DNA of 64,000 bases from Arthrobacter rhombi (GCF_900163545.1 NZ_FUHW01000038.1:1-64000); one strand, 5' to 3'. Shown: positions 10,682 through 20,793, numbered from the stretch's first letter. The notes: a model not told the origin generated them from the letters alone. Numbers and translations: made by a program.

Positions 10682-11538
10682 GCGCCCACCGCCCGGCGTT
10701 GAAGGGATCTGCCCAGGACGGTGCTGGCCGCCGCCGTGGCGACAATGGCCAGGCCCGGGAAGAAGGTCATCCACCAGGCAGAGCCCAGGTAGGTGCGTCC
10801 GGCGGCGAGCATGGCCCCCCATTCGGGGGCAGGCGGTGCCTCACCGAGGCCGAGGAAGCTCAAGGCCGAAGCCCAGATCACCGCTTGGCCGACGCCCAAG
10901 GTGGCCAGCACCAGAACAGGCCCGAGCGCGTTGGGCAGCAGATGCCGCACCAGGATCCGGGCCGGATGGTGGCCCAGAACCCGGGCCGCCTCGATCATGG
11001 CCGAACCGCGCAGGGATCTGGCTTGGGAGCGGATGATGCGGGCATAGCCGGGAGCCGTGGTCAGTCCGACGGCGATGATCGTGGTGGACACTCCCGGCCC
11101 GGCGAGGGCGATGAACACCAGGGCCAGGAGCAGTCCGGGCAGGGCGAGCATCACCTCGACGATGCGCCCGATTCCTGCGTCGAGCCAGCGTCCGCCCAGA
11201 CCCGAGGCCAGACCCAGCACCAGCGCCAACCCCAAGCCCAAACCGGTGGCTGCGGCCCCGATGAGCAGCGAGGGCCTGGCCCCGTGCACGATGCGCGAAT
11301 AAATGTCCCGACCCGATTCGTCGGTGCCCAACCAGTGGGAGAGAGAGGGGCTGGAGAAGGCGGCACCCGGGTCGATGGCCAACGGGTCGGTGGGAGCCAA
11401 CCACCAGGGCACGAGCGCGGCGAGGACCAGGAAGAACGCGGTGGCCGCGGCGATGACCGGCAGCAGGAGACCCGGGCGCAGCCCGCGGCGCAGGGCAGCA
11501 CCCCGCGGGGTCGTGGTGGAGGACGGCATGGCGCTCAC
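10678..11538 (-). CDS. Peptide/nickel ABC transporter permease, DppC-like
   Basis: A 286-aa integral membrane permease with an N-terminal helix, the DppC/OppC-type extracytoplasmic segment ending in HWLGTDESGRDIYSRIVHG, and a C-terminal BPD-transport core of about five helices whose coupling loop reads ARVLGHHPARILVRHLLPN. The GTG start overlaps the stop of the DppB-like gene (GTGA), and the stop overlaps the ATG of the ATPase gene, so the operon is tightly coupled. It pairs with the DppB-like protein to form the translocation channel. Confidence 0.9.
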   Translation of the reverse strand: MSAMPSSTTTPRGAALRRGLRPGLLLPVIAAATAFFLVLAALVPWWLAPTDPLAIDPGAAFSSPSLSHWLGTDESGRDIYSRIVHGARPSLLIGAAATGLGLGLALVLGLASGLGGRWLDAGIGRIVEVMLALPGLLLALVFIALAGPGVSTTIIAVGLTTAPGYARIIRSQARSLRGSAMIEAARVLGHHPARILVRHLLPNALGPVLVLATLGVGQAVIWASALSFLGLGEAPPAPEWGAMLAAGRTYLGSAWWMTFFPGLAIVATAAASTVLGRSLQRRAVGA

Positions 11539-12536
11539 CTCGTCCGGATCCGCGGGTCGATGGCCCGTTCGGCCAGATCCGACAGGGCCATGACCACCAC
11601 GTAGGCCAGTGCCGAAACCAAGGCGACCCCGGTGACCAGCGGGACATCGCGCAGGGTGACTGCCTCGAGCAGGGTGCGCCCCAACCCGGGGCGGGCGAAA
11701 ATCGATTCCACCACGACGGCTCCGGAGACCAGGGACCCCAACGCCCAGCCGGAGAGCGCCACCCCGGGCAGCGCGGCATGGCGCAGGGCATGACGGAGGA
11801 CGACGCCGGCCTCGGACTCTCCGCGGGCGCGGGCCGAGAGCGCGAAGGGGGAGTTCAGCGCGGTCGCCATCGACTCACGCATGACCTGGCCCAAAAAACC
11901 CGCCAGGGGCAGCGCCAGGGTGACGATCGGCATGATGAGCCCGGCGGCCGTACCGTTGCTGACCGGTGGCAGCCACCGCCACGCGCTGGAGAGGAGCAGC
12001 ACCAGGACCGATCCGAGCCAGAAGTGAGGTACCGAGGCCGCAGCGATTTCCAGGGCCGAGCCGACGGCGGCCGCGCCCCGGCCGCCCAACCCCGAATAGA
12101 GGGCGAGCCCCAACGCGATGAGCCACGCCACGATCCAGGCGCCGGCGGCCAAGCCCAGCGTTCCGGGCAGTTGGGCGGTCAAAACGTCGATGACCGGGAC
12201 CTTCAGCGAATACGAGGTCCCCAGGTTCCCGGTGGCCAGATGCCCCAAGAGGGTCAGGTATTGAACCCCCACGGGCCGGTCGAGTCCGTATTCGGTGCGG
12301 GCTGCTTCGAGGGCTTCGGCGGAGGCCTGCGAACCCGGCCCACCCATGATCGCCTCCGCCGAGTCGCCGGGGATGAGGCGGATGGCGACGAAGATCAGTG
12401 TGGCCACCGCCCAGAGCACGAAGACCGCTGAACCGGCACGGCGAGCCAGCCAGAGACCAGCGGGGCGCCACCAGGTCGCGGCGCCCCGGCTGGGGCGTCC
12501 GGCGAATGTGGAGTCCGCTATCATCTGCCCGGCCAT
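11535..12536 (-). CDS. Peptide/nickel ABC transporter permease, DppB-like
   Basis: A 333-aa permease with N-terminal helix, the periplasmic loop typical of DppB/OppB (EYGLDRPVGVQYLTLLGHLATGNLG region, about 82-106) and a six-helix core with an EAA-like loop near ALRHAALPG. The ATG at 12536 is preceded directly by GGAGG, which is too close. An alternative ATG at 12524 would sit 12 nt after that GGAGG, so the true start may be four codons later. It is the second gene of the operon, 15 nt after the binding-protein stop. Confidence 0.88.
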   Translation of the reverse strand: MAGQMIADSTFAGRPSRGAATWWRPAGLWLARRAGSAVFVLWAVATLIFVAIRLIPGDSAEAIMGGPGSQASAEALEAARTEYGLDRPVGVQYLTLLGHLATGNLGTSYSLKVPVIDVLTAQLPGTLGLAAGAWIVAWLIALGLALYSGLGGRGAAAVGSALEIAAASVPHFWLGSVLVLLLSSAWRWLPPVSNGTAAGLIMPIVTLALPLAGFLGQVMRESMATALNSPFALSARARGESEAGVVLRHALRHAALPGVALSGWALGSLVSGAVVVESIFARPGLGRTLLEAVTLRDVPLVTGVALVSALAYVVVMALSDLAERAIDPRIRTR

Positions 12537-12551
12537 CCTCCGGCGTCGTTC

Positions 12552-14213
12552 CTAGTTCGCTAACCAGGCGTCGTGGAACGTCGGGGAAGCCACCGCGGTC
12601 ATCGCCCCGACGTCGTGCAGATCCGTGCTGTACAGGAAGTGGTTCTGCTGGTCATACAGGGGCAGGATGTAGTGGCCTTCCAGGACGATCTTTTGCGCTT
12701 CGGTGTACTTGGCCTGGCGCTGGTCGGCGTCGGTGGTGGCGCTGGCCTCCTCCAACAGGGCATCGAGCTGCTGGTCCTTGATCTGGGCATGGTTGGCGAA
12801 ATAGCCCGACGGGGCAGGGACCGTATTGGAGGAATGGAAGAGGATGGACAGCACGTCGGGGCCGACCTTCGTATACGGGGCGCTGACCAGGTCGTAGTGA
12901 TTTTCGCCCAGGACGTCGTACCAGCTGGAGAGGTCCAGCAGGTCGAGTTTGACCTCGAAGCCGACCTCCTTCGCCGTGGCCTGCAATTGCTGGAAAAGTG
13001 ACTGTTCGGCCGGAACCGACTGGTTGGTGCTCACCGGGAAAGTCAGTGACAGGCGTTGGCCATCCTTGCTGCGGTACCCCTGCCCGTCGCGGTCGGTCCA
13101 GCCGGCCTCATCGAGCAGCCGGTTGGCGTGTTCGGGATCCTGCGTGAAGGCGGATTCATCCGAGTAGCCCATCGGTTCGACGCTGGACAGCGCCGAAAAG
13201 GAGCGCTCTGCCGTGTCAAAGAACAACGAGGAGAGCCCGTCCTCGACGTCCACCGCGCGGATGAAGGCCTCGCGAACCTTCTCGTCGTTGAACGGGGCCC
13301 GGGAAGAGTTCAGCTCGATGCGGTTCGAGGCGCCCGGGCGCGGGGCATCGAGGTGACCGATGGTATCGGCGTCCTCGGCGGCCTTGATGGTATCGGGCTG
13401 GGCATTGTCGATCATGTCCACCGTGCCCGATTGGAGGGCGGCATAACGGGTGGCGGCCTCGGGGATGAACTTCCAGGTGATGGCCTCCAGATGGGCTGGC
13501 CCCGCATGCTCGGCGGTATCCACCGGGACCTGGTAGTCCTCGTTGCGGGTCAGCTCGACGGAGTCCTGCTTGGTCCACTTCTTCACGGTGAAGGGACCGG
13601 TGCCCACGGGGGAGGCACAATTATCGGCCTGGCTGCGCTTCAGCGCCTTCCCGGATTCGATGGCGACCCAGGGCATGGAGAACGATTCCAACAGGGCCGA
13701 ATCCGGGGCTGAAAGGTGCAACTTCAGGGTTGAGTCATCCACGACGTCCATGGTCTTGATTTTCGCCACCGCCAAATAACCGGTGGAGGAAGCGGTGTCG
13801 GGGTCCTGCAGATGTTCGATATTGGCCTTCACCGTGGCAGCGTCCAGTGCGGTCCCGTCGGTGAATTTGATGCCCTCGCGCAGTGAAAGAGTCCACGTCA
13901 GTCCGTCCTGGGAAGGTTCGGCCCCGGAGGCCAGCCACGGGACGATCTTTCCGTCGTCGTCCTTGGTGTAGAGGGTTTCGAGGTACTGGCCGGCCAATAA
14001 GGCCTGCGGATAGTTCCCACCCACATGCGGGTCCAGGCAGGTTGGTTCGGCGTCGCCCGAGGCATACACCAAGGTCCCACCCTCGACCGGGGTGTCATCG
14101 GCGGCCGAACCTCCGGGATCACCCGAACCGGCGCAACCGGTCAGGACGAGAAGGGTGGCGAGCAGGGACGCGGCGATCGATGCCGGCCGTGCGGGACGGG
14201 GGACTACGGGCAT
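12552..14213 (-). CDS. Extracellular solute-binding lipoprotein, family 5 (peptide/nickel type)
   Basis: A 553-aa lipoprotein with signal peptide and lipobox LVLTGC (lipidated Cys28). The mature protein shows the family-5 binding-protein pattern: GGTLVYASGDAEPTCLDPH near the N-terminus, LAGQYLETLYT, WTLSLREGIKFTDGTALDA (an SBP_bac_5 hallmark region) and a C-terminal YDQQNHFLY block. GAGGAAG lies about 10 nt before the start. It captures substrate outside the membrane for the two permeases and the fused ATPase downstream, and is first in the operon, so a promoter is expected in the gap shared with the divergent BASS gene. Substrate unresolved. Confidence 0.92.
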   Translation of the reverse strand: MPVVPRPARPASIAASLLATLLVLTGCAGSGDPGGSAADDTPVEGGTLVYASGDAEPTCLDPHVGGNYPQALLAGQYLETLYTKDDDGKIVPWLASGAEPSQDGLTWTLSLREGIKFTDGTALDAATVKANIEHLQDPDTASSTGYLAVAKIKTMDVVDDSTLKLHLSAPDSALLESFSMPWVAIESGKALKRSQADNCASPVGTGPFTVKKWTKQDSVELTRNEDYQVPVDTAEHAGPAHLEAITWKFIPEAATRYAALQSGTVDMIDNAQPDTIKAAEDADTIGHLDAPRPGASNRIELNSSRAPFNDEKVREAFIRAVDVEDGLSSLFFDTAERSFSALSSVEPMGYSDESAFTQDPEHANRLLDEAGWTDRDGQGYRSKDGQRLSLTFPVSTNQSVPAEQSLFQQLQATAKEVGFEVKLDLLDLSSWYDVLGENHYDLVSAPYTKVGPDVLSILFHSSNTVPAPSGYFANHAQIKDQQLDALLEEASATTDADQRQAKYTEAQKIVLEGHYILPLYDQQNHFLYSTDLHDVGAMTAVASPTFHDAWLAN

Positions 14214-14396
14214 GGGTGGGACTTCCTCGACAGGTGCTGGGGCACCGGCACCCGGTGATGGCGGGAGCGCGGCGGACCACGCTGATGCGCGGGATGCCCC
14301 ACCAGCCTAAAGCAGGGGAGCCCTGCCCTGCGGTGGCGTGGGACACACTGGCCACCCCAAGTCATAATTATCGGGCTCGGGAGGAGGTTTGGAACG

Positions 14397-15416
14397 ATGG
14401 TTTCCATGTCAAGCACACCTGAAGGACCCCACGGGCCGCATGCACGGTCAACGACGACGATCGAGCCTGCGGGGACGGCGAACCCCGCCGAAGAACGCAG
14501 TGCCCGGATCGCGGTCACCCTGTTCCCCCTGTTGATTCTCGCGGGTGGGGCGGTGGCCCTGTTCTTCCCGGCCCCCTTCACCGGGCTGGCTCCGCTGATC
14601 AACCCGGGGCTGATGCTCATCATGTTCGGAATGGGCCTGACCCTGACCCTGCCCGACTTCTCCCTGGTGGTGCGCCAACCGTTGCCGGTGCTGTTGGGGG
14701 TGATCGCCCAATACGTGATCATGCCGCTACTCGGGCTGGGGGTCGCCACGCTGCTGGGGCTGCCGCCGGCGCTCGCGGCGGGGGTCATCCTGGTGGGTTG
14801 CGCCCCGGGAGGGACCTCGTCGAACGTGGTCACCTATCTCGCCAAGGGCGATGTTGCCCTATCGGTGACGATGACCAGCGTGTCGACGCTGATCGCCCCG
14901 ATCTTCACCCCGCTGCTGACCCTCTGGCTGGCCGGACAGTACCTTCCCGTCGCCGCCGGGTCGATGGCCGTCTCGATCGTGCAGATCGTTTTGATCCCGG
15001 TGGTGCTGGGCCTGATCGTGCGCACCTTCGCCCCGCGGTGGGTGGCCGCCATCCTGCCGGCACTGCCCTGGGTCTCGGTCTTGGCGATCACCTTTGTGGT
15101 CATCGCCGTCGTCGCCGGTAGCGCGGAGGCCATCTTCAGCGCCGGGCTGCTCATCCTGGCGGCTGTCATCCTGCACAACGGGCTGGGCTACCTGGTCGGC
15201 TACGGCGCCGCACGGCTCTTCGGGTTGCCGATCCCTTCCCGCCGAACCATGGCCATCGAGGTGGGGATGCAGAACTCGGGGCTGGCCGCCGGCCTGGCCA
15301 AGACCTATTTCGCGCCCGAAGCAGCCCTGCCCGGCGCCGTGTTCTCCGTCTGGCATAACGTCTCGGGAGCGATCTTGGCGGCGATCTGGCGGCGCAGCAG
15401 CTCCCGTTCGCACTAG
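14397..15416 (+). CDS. BASS-family (bile acid:sodium symporter-like) transporter
   Basis: A 339-aa membrane protein with about ten helices. The first helices hold the family block LMLIMFGMGLTLTLPDF and the discontinuous-helix motif VGCAPGGTSSNVVTYLAKGDVALSV, which carries the sodium-site residues. A second conserved crossover lies at VGMQNSGLAAGLA. Bacterial members take up organic acids such as pantoate or keto acids, and the cargo is not known here. A 36-aa polar N-terminal extension precedes helix 1. ATG 14397 has GGGAGGAGG about 10 nt upstream, and a CATAAT -10-like box lies at 14363-14368. Monocistronic. Confidence 0.88.
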   Translation: MVSMSSTPEGPHGPHARSTTTIEPAGTANPAEERSARIAVTLFPLLILAGGAVALFFPAPFTGLAPLINPGLMLIMFGMGLTLTLPDFSLVVRQPLPVLLGVIAQYVIMPLLGLGVATLLGLPPALAAGVILVGCAPGGTSSNVVTYLAKGDVALSVTMTSVSTLIAPIFTPLLTLWLAGQYLPVAAGSMAVSIVQIVLIPVVLGLIVRTFAPRWVAAILPALPWVSVLAITFVVIAVVAGSAEAIFSAGLLILAAVILHNGLGYLVGYGAARLFGLPIPSRRTMAIEVGMQNSGLAAGLAKTYFAPEAALPGAVFSVWHNVSGAILAAIWRRSSSRSH

Positions 15417-15447
15417 AGATCGCCCCAGCACCCCTTCAACAGGGGAA

Positions 15448-15482
15448 GGGAGGACGACGACGGGTGCCGTCGTCGTCCTCCC
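15448..15482. terminator. Bidirectional terminator between BASS gene and sugar ABC operon
   Basis: Perfect 15-bp stem (GGGAGGACGACGACG and its complement) with a 5-nt loop, lying between converging stops at 15416 and 15503. TGTGTTT follows on the plus strand. Confidence 0.85.
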
Positions 15483-15502
15483 TGTGTTTCAGCGGGGGTC
15501 CG

Positions 15503-16603
15503 CTACTTCGTGAGCGGGCCCAGCACCGGATCGTTCACGTAGGCTTCCTTGACGTTCTTCTGGGTGACGATCTGCGGCTTGAGCAGGTACGCCGGGACGA
15601 CCTTGGTCCCGTTGTCGTAGGAGTCGGGGTCGTTGACCTCGACCTCCTTGCCCTGCTGCAGGTCCTGGACCATGGTGACCGAATGCTCCACCAGGGCACG
15701 GGTGTCCTTGTTGATGGTGGAGTACTGCACGCCCTTCATGATGGACTTCACCGATTCGACCTCGGAGTCCTGCCCGGTCACCACGGGAACGTCCTTGCCG
15801 GCCGCCTTGACCGAGGTCAGGGCGGCGCGGGCCAGGGTGTCATTGGGGGAGAGGACCCCGTCGAGGGTCTTGGAGCCGGTGTAGGTGCCGGTGAGCAGGG
15901 TGTCCATGCGCTTCTGTGCGTTTTCCGCTTTCCAGCCCTGGGTCACTGCCTGCTCGAACTTCTGCTGCCCCGAGGCCACGGTGACCGTCTTGTCCTTGAT
16001 GGCCGGCTTCAGCACGTCCATGGCACCGTCGAAGAAGACCTGGGCGTTGGCATCGTCGGGGGAGCCGGCGAGCAGCTCGATGTTGTAGGGGGCCTTGCCC
16101 TTCTTCTCCTTCAACCCGTCCAACAGGGCCTGGCCCTGCAGCTGGCCGACCTTGAAGTTGTCGTAGGCGACGTAGTAGTCGACGTCCTGGGTGTTCAGCA
16201 GCAACCGGTCGTAGGCGATGATGGTGGCCCCGGCTTCCTTGGCGGCCTTGAGCTGGTTGCCCAGCTGGGCTCCGTCGATGGCACCGACGATGATGACCTT
16301 CGCGCCCTTGGAGATCATGGCGTTGATCTGGTTCTGCTGTTCGGCGACGCCGCTGTTGGCGAACTGTACGTCGGGCTTGAAGCCCTTGTCCTTGAGGTCC
16401 TTATTGAACAGGTTCTCGGCCAGGACCCAGTTCTCACTGGTCTTCTGCGGCAGGGCGACACCGATGGTGGCTCCCTCGTCGAAGCCGGAGGCGGATTCCC
16501 CGGCGGCGTCGGCCCCGGCATCCTGCCGGCCGCAACCGGTCAATGCCAGCGCGGCGATCGCCGTCACCGCGGCGAACTTGGTTGCTTTGCCCATGATCTT
16601 CAT
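15503..16603 (-). CDS. chvE: Sugar ABC transporter binding lipoprotein, ChvE-like
   Basis: A 366-aa lipoprotein of the periplasmic-binding-protein type 1 fold. The signal peptide ends in lipobox LALTGC. The mature part begins with TIGVALPQKTSENWV and contains IIAYDRLLLNTQDVDYYVAYDNFKVG and GVLSPNDTLARAA, the pattern of ChvE multiple-monosaccharide binding proteins (xylose, glucose, galactose, arabinose). It is the last gene of the operon, 44 nt after gguB, whereas the binding protein is usually first. AAAGAGAAA precedes the start. It ends at a bidirectional terminator. Exact sugars cannot be read from sequence. Confidence 0.9.
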   Translation of the reverse strand: MKIMGKATKFAAVTAIAALALTGCGRQDAGADAAGESASGFDEGATIGVALPQKTSENWVLAENLFNKDLKDKGFKPDVQFANSGVAEQQNQINAMISKGAKVIIVGAIDGAQLGNQLKAAKEAGATIIAYDRLLLNTQDVDYYVAYDNFKVGQLQGQALLDGLKEKKGKAPYNIELLAGSPDDANAQVFFDGAMDVLKPAIKDKTVTVASGQQKFEQAVTQGWKAENAQKRMDTLLTGTYTGSKTLDGVLSPNDTLARAALTSVKAAGKDVPVVTGQDSEVESVKSIMKGVQYSTINKDTRALVEHSVTMVQDLQQGKEVEVNDPDSYDNGTKVVPAYLLKPQIVTQKNVKEAYVNDPVLGPLTK

Positions 16604-16647
16604 TGGTTTCTCTTTCTGATGGTGCGGGTGGAGCCGGATGGAAGGTG

Positions 16648-17916
16648 TCAGGCAGAGGTCGAGACCTTCTCCGGAGTGGAGGGGAGCTCATCGTCCGCGG
16701 GACGGTTGCGGGAGGACAGCCCCCGGGTCAGCAGACCCGTGATGGAGGGCTTGCCCTGGGATTTGTTGTAGACATCGAAGGCGACGGCCGCCAGCAGCAC
16801 CAGACCCTTGATGATCTGGGTGGCATCGGCGCCGACACCGAGCAGCTGCAGGCCGTTGTTCAGCACGGCCATGACCAGGCCGCCGATGATCGAACCGACC
16901 ACGGTCCCGACACCGCCGGTCACTGCCGCACCGCCGATGAAGACCGCGGCGATCGCGTCCAGCTCCCACATGTTGCCATCCGAGGGACCCGAAGCGGTGG
17001 AGCGGGCGACGAAGATCATGCCGGCCAGACCGGCGAGGACCGCCATGTTCATCATGACCAGGAAGTTGACCTTCTTGGAGCGGACGCCGGAGAGCTCGGC
17101 TGCATGGCGGTTGCCGCCGACGGCGTAGATATGGCGGCCGAAGACCGTGCGTGAGGAGATGAAGCCGTAGATGATCACCAGGCCGATCAGGATGATGCCC
17201 GGAATCGGCAACGAGGTCCCCGGCCTGCCGGTGGCAAAGAGATACGTGGCGTAGAGGATGGCGGCGCTGATCAGGGTCAGCTTGGTGACCTGCACCCACA
17301 AGGGCGGCACCAGGGCGCCGAGTCGGAGGGCCTTGGCACGACCACGTAGCGACATGATGACGACCAGGGCGACGGTGGACAGGCCGAGGAGGAGGGTGAG
17401 GTTGTTATAGCCGGTGTTGGGCCCGATCTCCTTGAGGTAGCCGGCACCGATGTACTGGAAGTCTTCGGGGACAGGGATCGTGTTGGATTTGCCCACGAAC
17501 TGGTTCAGCCCGCGGAAGAGCATCATGCCCGCCAGGGTCACGATGAAAGCGGGGATCCCGACATAGGCGACCCAGAAGCCCTGCCACGCCCCGATCACCA
17601 CGCCCAGGGCCAGGCCCAACAGGATCCCTGCCCAGGCGGGAAGCCCCCAGTCGCGGATCGCTATGGCGACGGTGACGCCCACGAAGGCGGCGATCGAACC
17701 CACCGAGAGGTCGATGTGCCCGGCGATGATGACCAGCACCATGCCAATGGCCAGGATGAGGATATAGGCGTTGCCGTTGAGTAGGTTCATCAGGTTGCCG
17801 GAGGTCAGGGTCACGCCTTCGGTCATGATCTGGAAGAAGACCACCAGGGCCACCAGGGCAAAGATCATGCCGAATTGGCGGGTGTTTCCGCCAAAGAGCT
17901 GCTTGATCGCGTTCAT
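16648..17916 (-). CDS. gguB: Multiple-monosaccharide ABC transporter permease, GguB-like
   Basis: A 422-aa permease of the ribose/xylose branched family with ten or more helices. Characteristic blocks are VIIAGHIDLSVGSIAAFVGV, AWQGFWVAYVGIPAFIVTLAGMM and the C-terminal AVFIGGAAVTGGVGTVVGSIIGG. The start at 17916 follows AAGGAAC by 6-7 nt, and an upstream open frame is only a shadow of the ATPase gene. It is translated 53 nt after the ATPase stop and forms the channel for the ChvE-GguAB transporter. Confidence 0.92.
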   Translation of the reverse strand: MNAIKQLFGGNTRQFGMIFALVALVVFFQIMTEGVTLTSGNLMNLLNGNAYILILAIGMVLVIIAGHIDLSVGSIAAFVGVTVAIAIRDWGLPAWAGILLGLALGVVIGAWQGFWVAYVGIPAFIVTLAGMMLFRGLNQFVGKSNTIPVPEDFQYIGAGYLKEIGPNTGYNNLTLLLGLSTVALVVIMSLRGRAKALRLGALVPPLWVQVTKLTLISAAILYATYLFATGRPGTSLPIPGIILIGLVIIYGFISSRTVFGRHIYAVGGNRHAAELSGVRSKKVNFLVMMNMAVLAGLAGMIFVARSTASGPSDGNMWELDAIAAVFIGGAAVTGGVGTVVGSIIGGLVMAVLNNGLQLLGVGADATQIIKGLVLLAAVAFDVYNKSQGKPSITGLLTRGLSSRNRPADDELPSTPEKVSTSA

Positions 17917-17969
17917 GTTGTGTTCCTTGGTTCGCGGGTGCGGGTAAGTGAGGAGAAGGGGCGGAGGGA

Positions 17970-19529
17970 TCAGGCCGGTTGACGGGCCGAGGTCATCAGG
18001 CGCATCAGGTTCTCGGGGGTGGCTTCCTCGCGGTCCACCACCCCGGTGATGGCTCCTTCGAAGATCGTGTAGATCCTGTCGGAGAGACCGAGTAGTTCGG
18101 GCAGTTCGGAGGAGATCACGATGACTCCCTTGCCGGCCTTCGCCAGTTGTTGGATGATCCCGTAGATCTCGAATTTGGCTCCCACATCGATGCCACGGGT
18201 GGGTTCGTCGAGGATGAGCAGGTCGGGCTCGGTGAACATCCATTTGGCCAGGACGACCTTTTGTTGGTTGCCGCCGGAGAGCTTGCTGACGCCTTCCTGC
18301 ACCGAGGGGGTCTTGATGCGCAGGGCCTTGCGGTAGTACTCGGCGACCTCGAATTCCCGGTCCCGGTCCACCACCTGGTGCTTGCTGATCTTGGCCAGGT
18401 TCGCCGAGACGGTGGTTTCCTGGATGTCGTCCAGCAGGTTCAACCCGAGGCTCTTGCGGTCCTCGGTCACATAGCCGAGGCCCGCACGGATGGCCTGGGC
18501 GACAGTGCGCAATTCAAGGTGTTGGCCGTTCATCGTCAGGGTCCCGGATTGGTAGCGTCCGTAGGAACGACCGAAGATCGAGCGGGCCAGTTCGGTGCGC
18601 CCGGCACCCATGAGCCCGGCGAAACCGACGATCTCACCCCGCTTGACGAAGAAGCTGGAGTCCTTGCAGACCATCCGGTCCTGGATCTGGGGGTGGCCGA
18701 CGTTCCAGTGGGAGACCTCAAAGAAGGTCTCCCCGACTTCTGCACTGTGCTCGGGGAACCGTGATTCCAGGGTCCGACCGACCATCCCCTTGATGATGCG
18801 GTCCTCGTTGACCCCGTCGGCCTGGACGTCCAGGGTTTCGATGGTGCGTCCATCACGAATGATCGTGATGGAATCAGCCACCTGTTCGATCTCGTTGAGC
18901 TTATGCGAAATGATGATCGAGGTGATGCCCCTGCCCTTGAGCCCGCGGATCAGATCCAGCAGGTGCTGGGAGTCGGATTCGTTCAACGCGGCCGTCGGCT
19001 CATCAAGGATGAGCAGTTTCACCGATTTATTCAGTGCCTTCGCGATCTCCACCAGTTGTTGTTTGCCGACGCCGATCTCCTTGATGGGGGTGTCGGGATC
19101 ATCGCTCAATCCCACCCTGGCCAGCAGATCCATCGACCGCAGACGCGCCGCGGACCAGTCGATCATCCCGAAACGGGTGGGCTCGTTACCCAGGAAAATG
19201 TTCTCCATGATGCTCAGCTCGGGGATCAGGGCGAGTTCCTGGTGGATGATCACGATGCCGGCCTCTTCGCTGGCATTGATGGTGCGGAAGGCCTGGACTT
19301 TTCCCTGATAGTGGATGTCCCCGGTGTAGGTTCCGTGTGGGTAGACCCCGGAGAGGACCTTCATCAGCGTCGATTTCCCGGCGCCGTTCTCCCCACAGAC
19401 CGCGTGGATCTCTCCGACGCGCACGTTCAGACTGACGGCGTCCAGGGCCTTGACGCCCGGGAACTCCTTGGTGATCGAACGCATTTCCAGCAGATTCGGG
19501 GCGTGCTGCCCGGCAGGTGGTGTGTGCAT
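17970..19529 (-). CDS. gguA: Multiple-monosaccharide ABC transporter ATPase, GguA/MmsA-like
   Basis: A 519-aa double-domain sugar ATPase. Domain 1 has Walker [13 protein letters not shown], signature near EIGVGKQQ and Walker [12 protein letters not shown]. Domain 2 has the usual degenerate P-loop [13 protein letters not shown], signature LSGGNQQK and [14 protein letters not shown]. This asymmetry is normal for the RbsA/MglA/XylG group. The start at 19529 is preferred; a later ATG at 19484 (MRSITKEF) also fits the family. The first 344 nt are simultaneously covered by the stop-less ROK frame on the same strand, which is abnormal. Energises sugar uptake with GguB and ChvE. Confidence 0.88.
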   Translation of the reverse strand: MHTPPAGQHAPNLLEMRSITKEFPGVKALDAVSLNVRVGEIHAVCGENGAGKSTLMKVLSGVYPHGTYTGDIHYQGKVQAFRTINASEEAGIVIIHQELALIPELSIMENIFLGNEPTRFGMIDWSAARLRSMDLLARVGLSDDPDTPIKEIGVGKQQLVEIAKALNKSVKLLILDEPTAALNESDSQHLLDLIRGLKGRGITSIIISHKLNEIEQVADSITIIRDGRTIETLDVQADGVNEDRIIKGMVGRTLESRFPEHSAEVGETFFEVSHWNVGHPQIQDRMVCKDSSFFVKRGEIVGFAGLMGAGRTELARSIFGRSYGRYQSGTLTMNGQHLELRTVAQAIRAGLGYVTEDRKSLGLNLLDDIQETTVSANLAKISKHQVVDRDREFEVAEYYRKALRIKTPSVQEGVSKLSGGNQQKVVLAKWMFTEPDLLILDEPTRGIDVGAKFEIYGIIQQLAKAGKGVIVISSELPELLGLSDRIYTIFEGAITGVVDREEATPENLMRLMTSARQPA

Positions 19530-20793
19530 GGTGCCCAGGGGCCTTCCAGTGGATAGTCGAGAGGATTCTTTGAGGCTCGCCGGTCGCTGACCGCCGAGGA
19601 GTCCAGGGGGCGCGGATCCCCACATGCTGGAAGGCCAATGCCGCGGCTCCCAGGGATTCTGCCCGTTCACTCAGTGATGACATGACGACGGTGGTGCTGT
19701 CTCCGACGATCGGGACGGCGTGGCGGTGCAGACCGCGTCTGATCGGTTCCAGCAAGAGATCGCCCAGACCGGTCAAGGGGCCGCCCACGACGATGACTTC
19801 GGGGTTGAGCAGGTTGGCGATATTGGCCAGTTCCTGCCCGACCGCCATGCCGGCGTCGTCCAGGACGCGGAGAACCGCCGAACCGCCGCCGCGTCCCTGC
19901 GCGACGATGTCTTCGGCCGTCTGGGGGGGATGTTCGGCCCCGGCCAGCAGGGTCGACATGATGGTGGTGGAGGCGACGGTTTCCAAGCAGCCGCGGTTAC
20001 CGCAACGGCAGATCGAGCCGTGTTGCTGCACGGTCGCATGGCCGATTTCCCCGGTGATGCCGATATTTCCGTAGTAGGGGGAGCCGTTGATGATCAAACC
20101 GGCGCCGATGCCTGAACCGATTTTGATGAAGACGAGGTTATCCACCCCGTTATGCGGACCCCAGGTCACTTCGGCCAAGGCCCCGAGGTTGGCGTCGTTA
20201 TCGACGATGACGGGGACGTCGAGGACTTCTTCGATACGTTCCTGCAGGTTCAGTCCCACCCATTCGGGCAGGATGGCTCCCTGGGCGACCGTTCCGCTGC
20301 GGCGGTCGATGGGGCCGGGGATGCCCACGCCGGCACCGATCAGGGTGCTGCGGTGGAGGTTGTTCTCGGCCAGCAGTTCGGTGACGAGCCGAGCTGCTGC
20401 GGCGATGCCTTCTTCGCCCTGGTGCCCGAGGGGGAGAATGATCGTTCTCTCGGCGATGATGTGGTAATTCAGCGAGGCGAAGACCACGCGCAGGTGGCGA
20501 CGGCCGAAGTCGATGCCGACCCCGATGGCCCCGTCGTTGAGGAGTCGCACGTTCAGGGCTCGGCGTCCCGAACTGGTGGTGGGCTCGGTGTCGACGAGGC
20601 CGGAGGCCTGCATGAACTTCACGATATTGGAGACGGTGGCCGTGGACAGCCCGGTCTGCCGGGAGAGTTCGGCCTGGGTGGCGGGGCCGGCGAGCAGGCA
20701 ATCGATCAGACGTTGCTGGTTCAGATGGCGCAGCGCGGACTGCGACCCGGGACTCCTTCGACCCGCTTGTGATCCAGCTCTCGTTTCTTGCAT
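19186..20793 (-). CDS. ROK-family transcriptional repressor with runaway C-terminus
   Basis: Sugar-responsive repressor. The N-terminal winged helix-turn-helix has [19 protein letters not shown]. The ROK kinase-like domain has [13 protein letters not shown] and the zinc motif [10 protein letters not shown]. Family similarity ends near [14 protein letters not shown] (about 19610-19680). After that there is no stop: the frame continues about 140 codons of Arg/Pro/His/Gly-rich sequence overlapping the gguA start by 344 nt, which looks like out-of-frame translation of gguA. ATG 20793 is supported by a leaderless promoter (20801-20829). By position it probably controls the gguA-gguB-chvE genes. 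The last roughly 140 codons should be treated as doubtful. Confidence 0.8.
   Translation of the reverse strand: MQETRAGSQAGRRSPGSQSALRHLNQQRLIDCLLAGPATQAELSRQTGLSTATVSNIVKFMQASGLVDTEPTTSSGRRALNVRLLNDGAIGVGIDFGRRHLRVVFASLNYHIIAERTIILPLGHQGEEGIAAAARLVTELLAENNLHRSTLIGAGVGIPGPIDRRSGTVAQGAILPEWVGLNLQERIEEVLDVPVIVDNDANLGALAEVTWGPHNGVDNLVFIKIGSGIGAGLIINGSPYYGNIGITGEIGHATVQQHGSICRCGNRGCLETVASTTIMSTLLAGAEHPPQTAEDIVAQGRGGGSAVLRVLDDAGMAVGQELANIANLLNPEVIVVGGPLTGLGDLLLEPIRRGLHRHAVPIVGDSTTVVMSSLSERAESLGAAALAFQHVGIRAPWTPRRSATGEPQRILSTIHWKAPGHHAHTTCRAARPESAGNAFDHQGVPGRQGPGRRQSERARRRDPRGLWGERRREIDADEGPLRGLPTRNLHRGHPLSGKSPGLPHHQCQRRGRHRDHPPGTRPDPRAEHHGEHFPG

Noticed and set aside
19186..19529. C-terminal tail of the ROK protein as a real added domain
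   Set aside because: Its composition is that of the gguA gene read out of frame, and it has no recognisable motif. It is kept as an anomaly, not as a domain.
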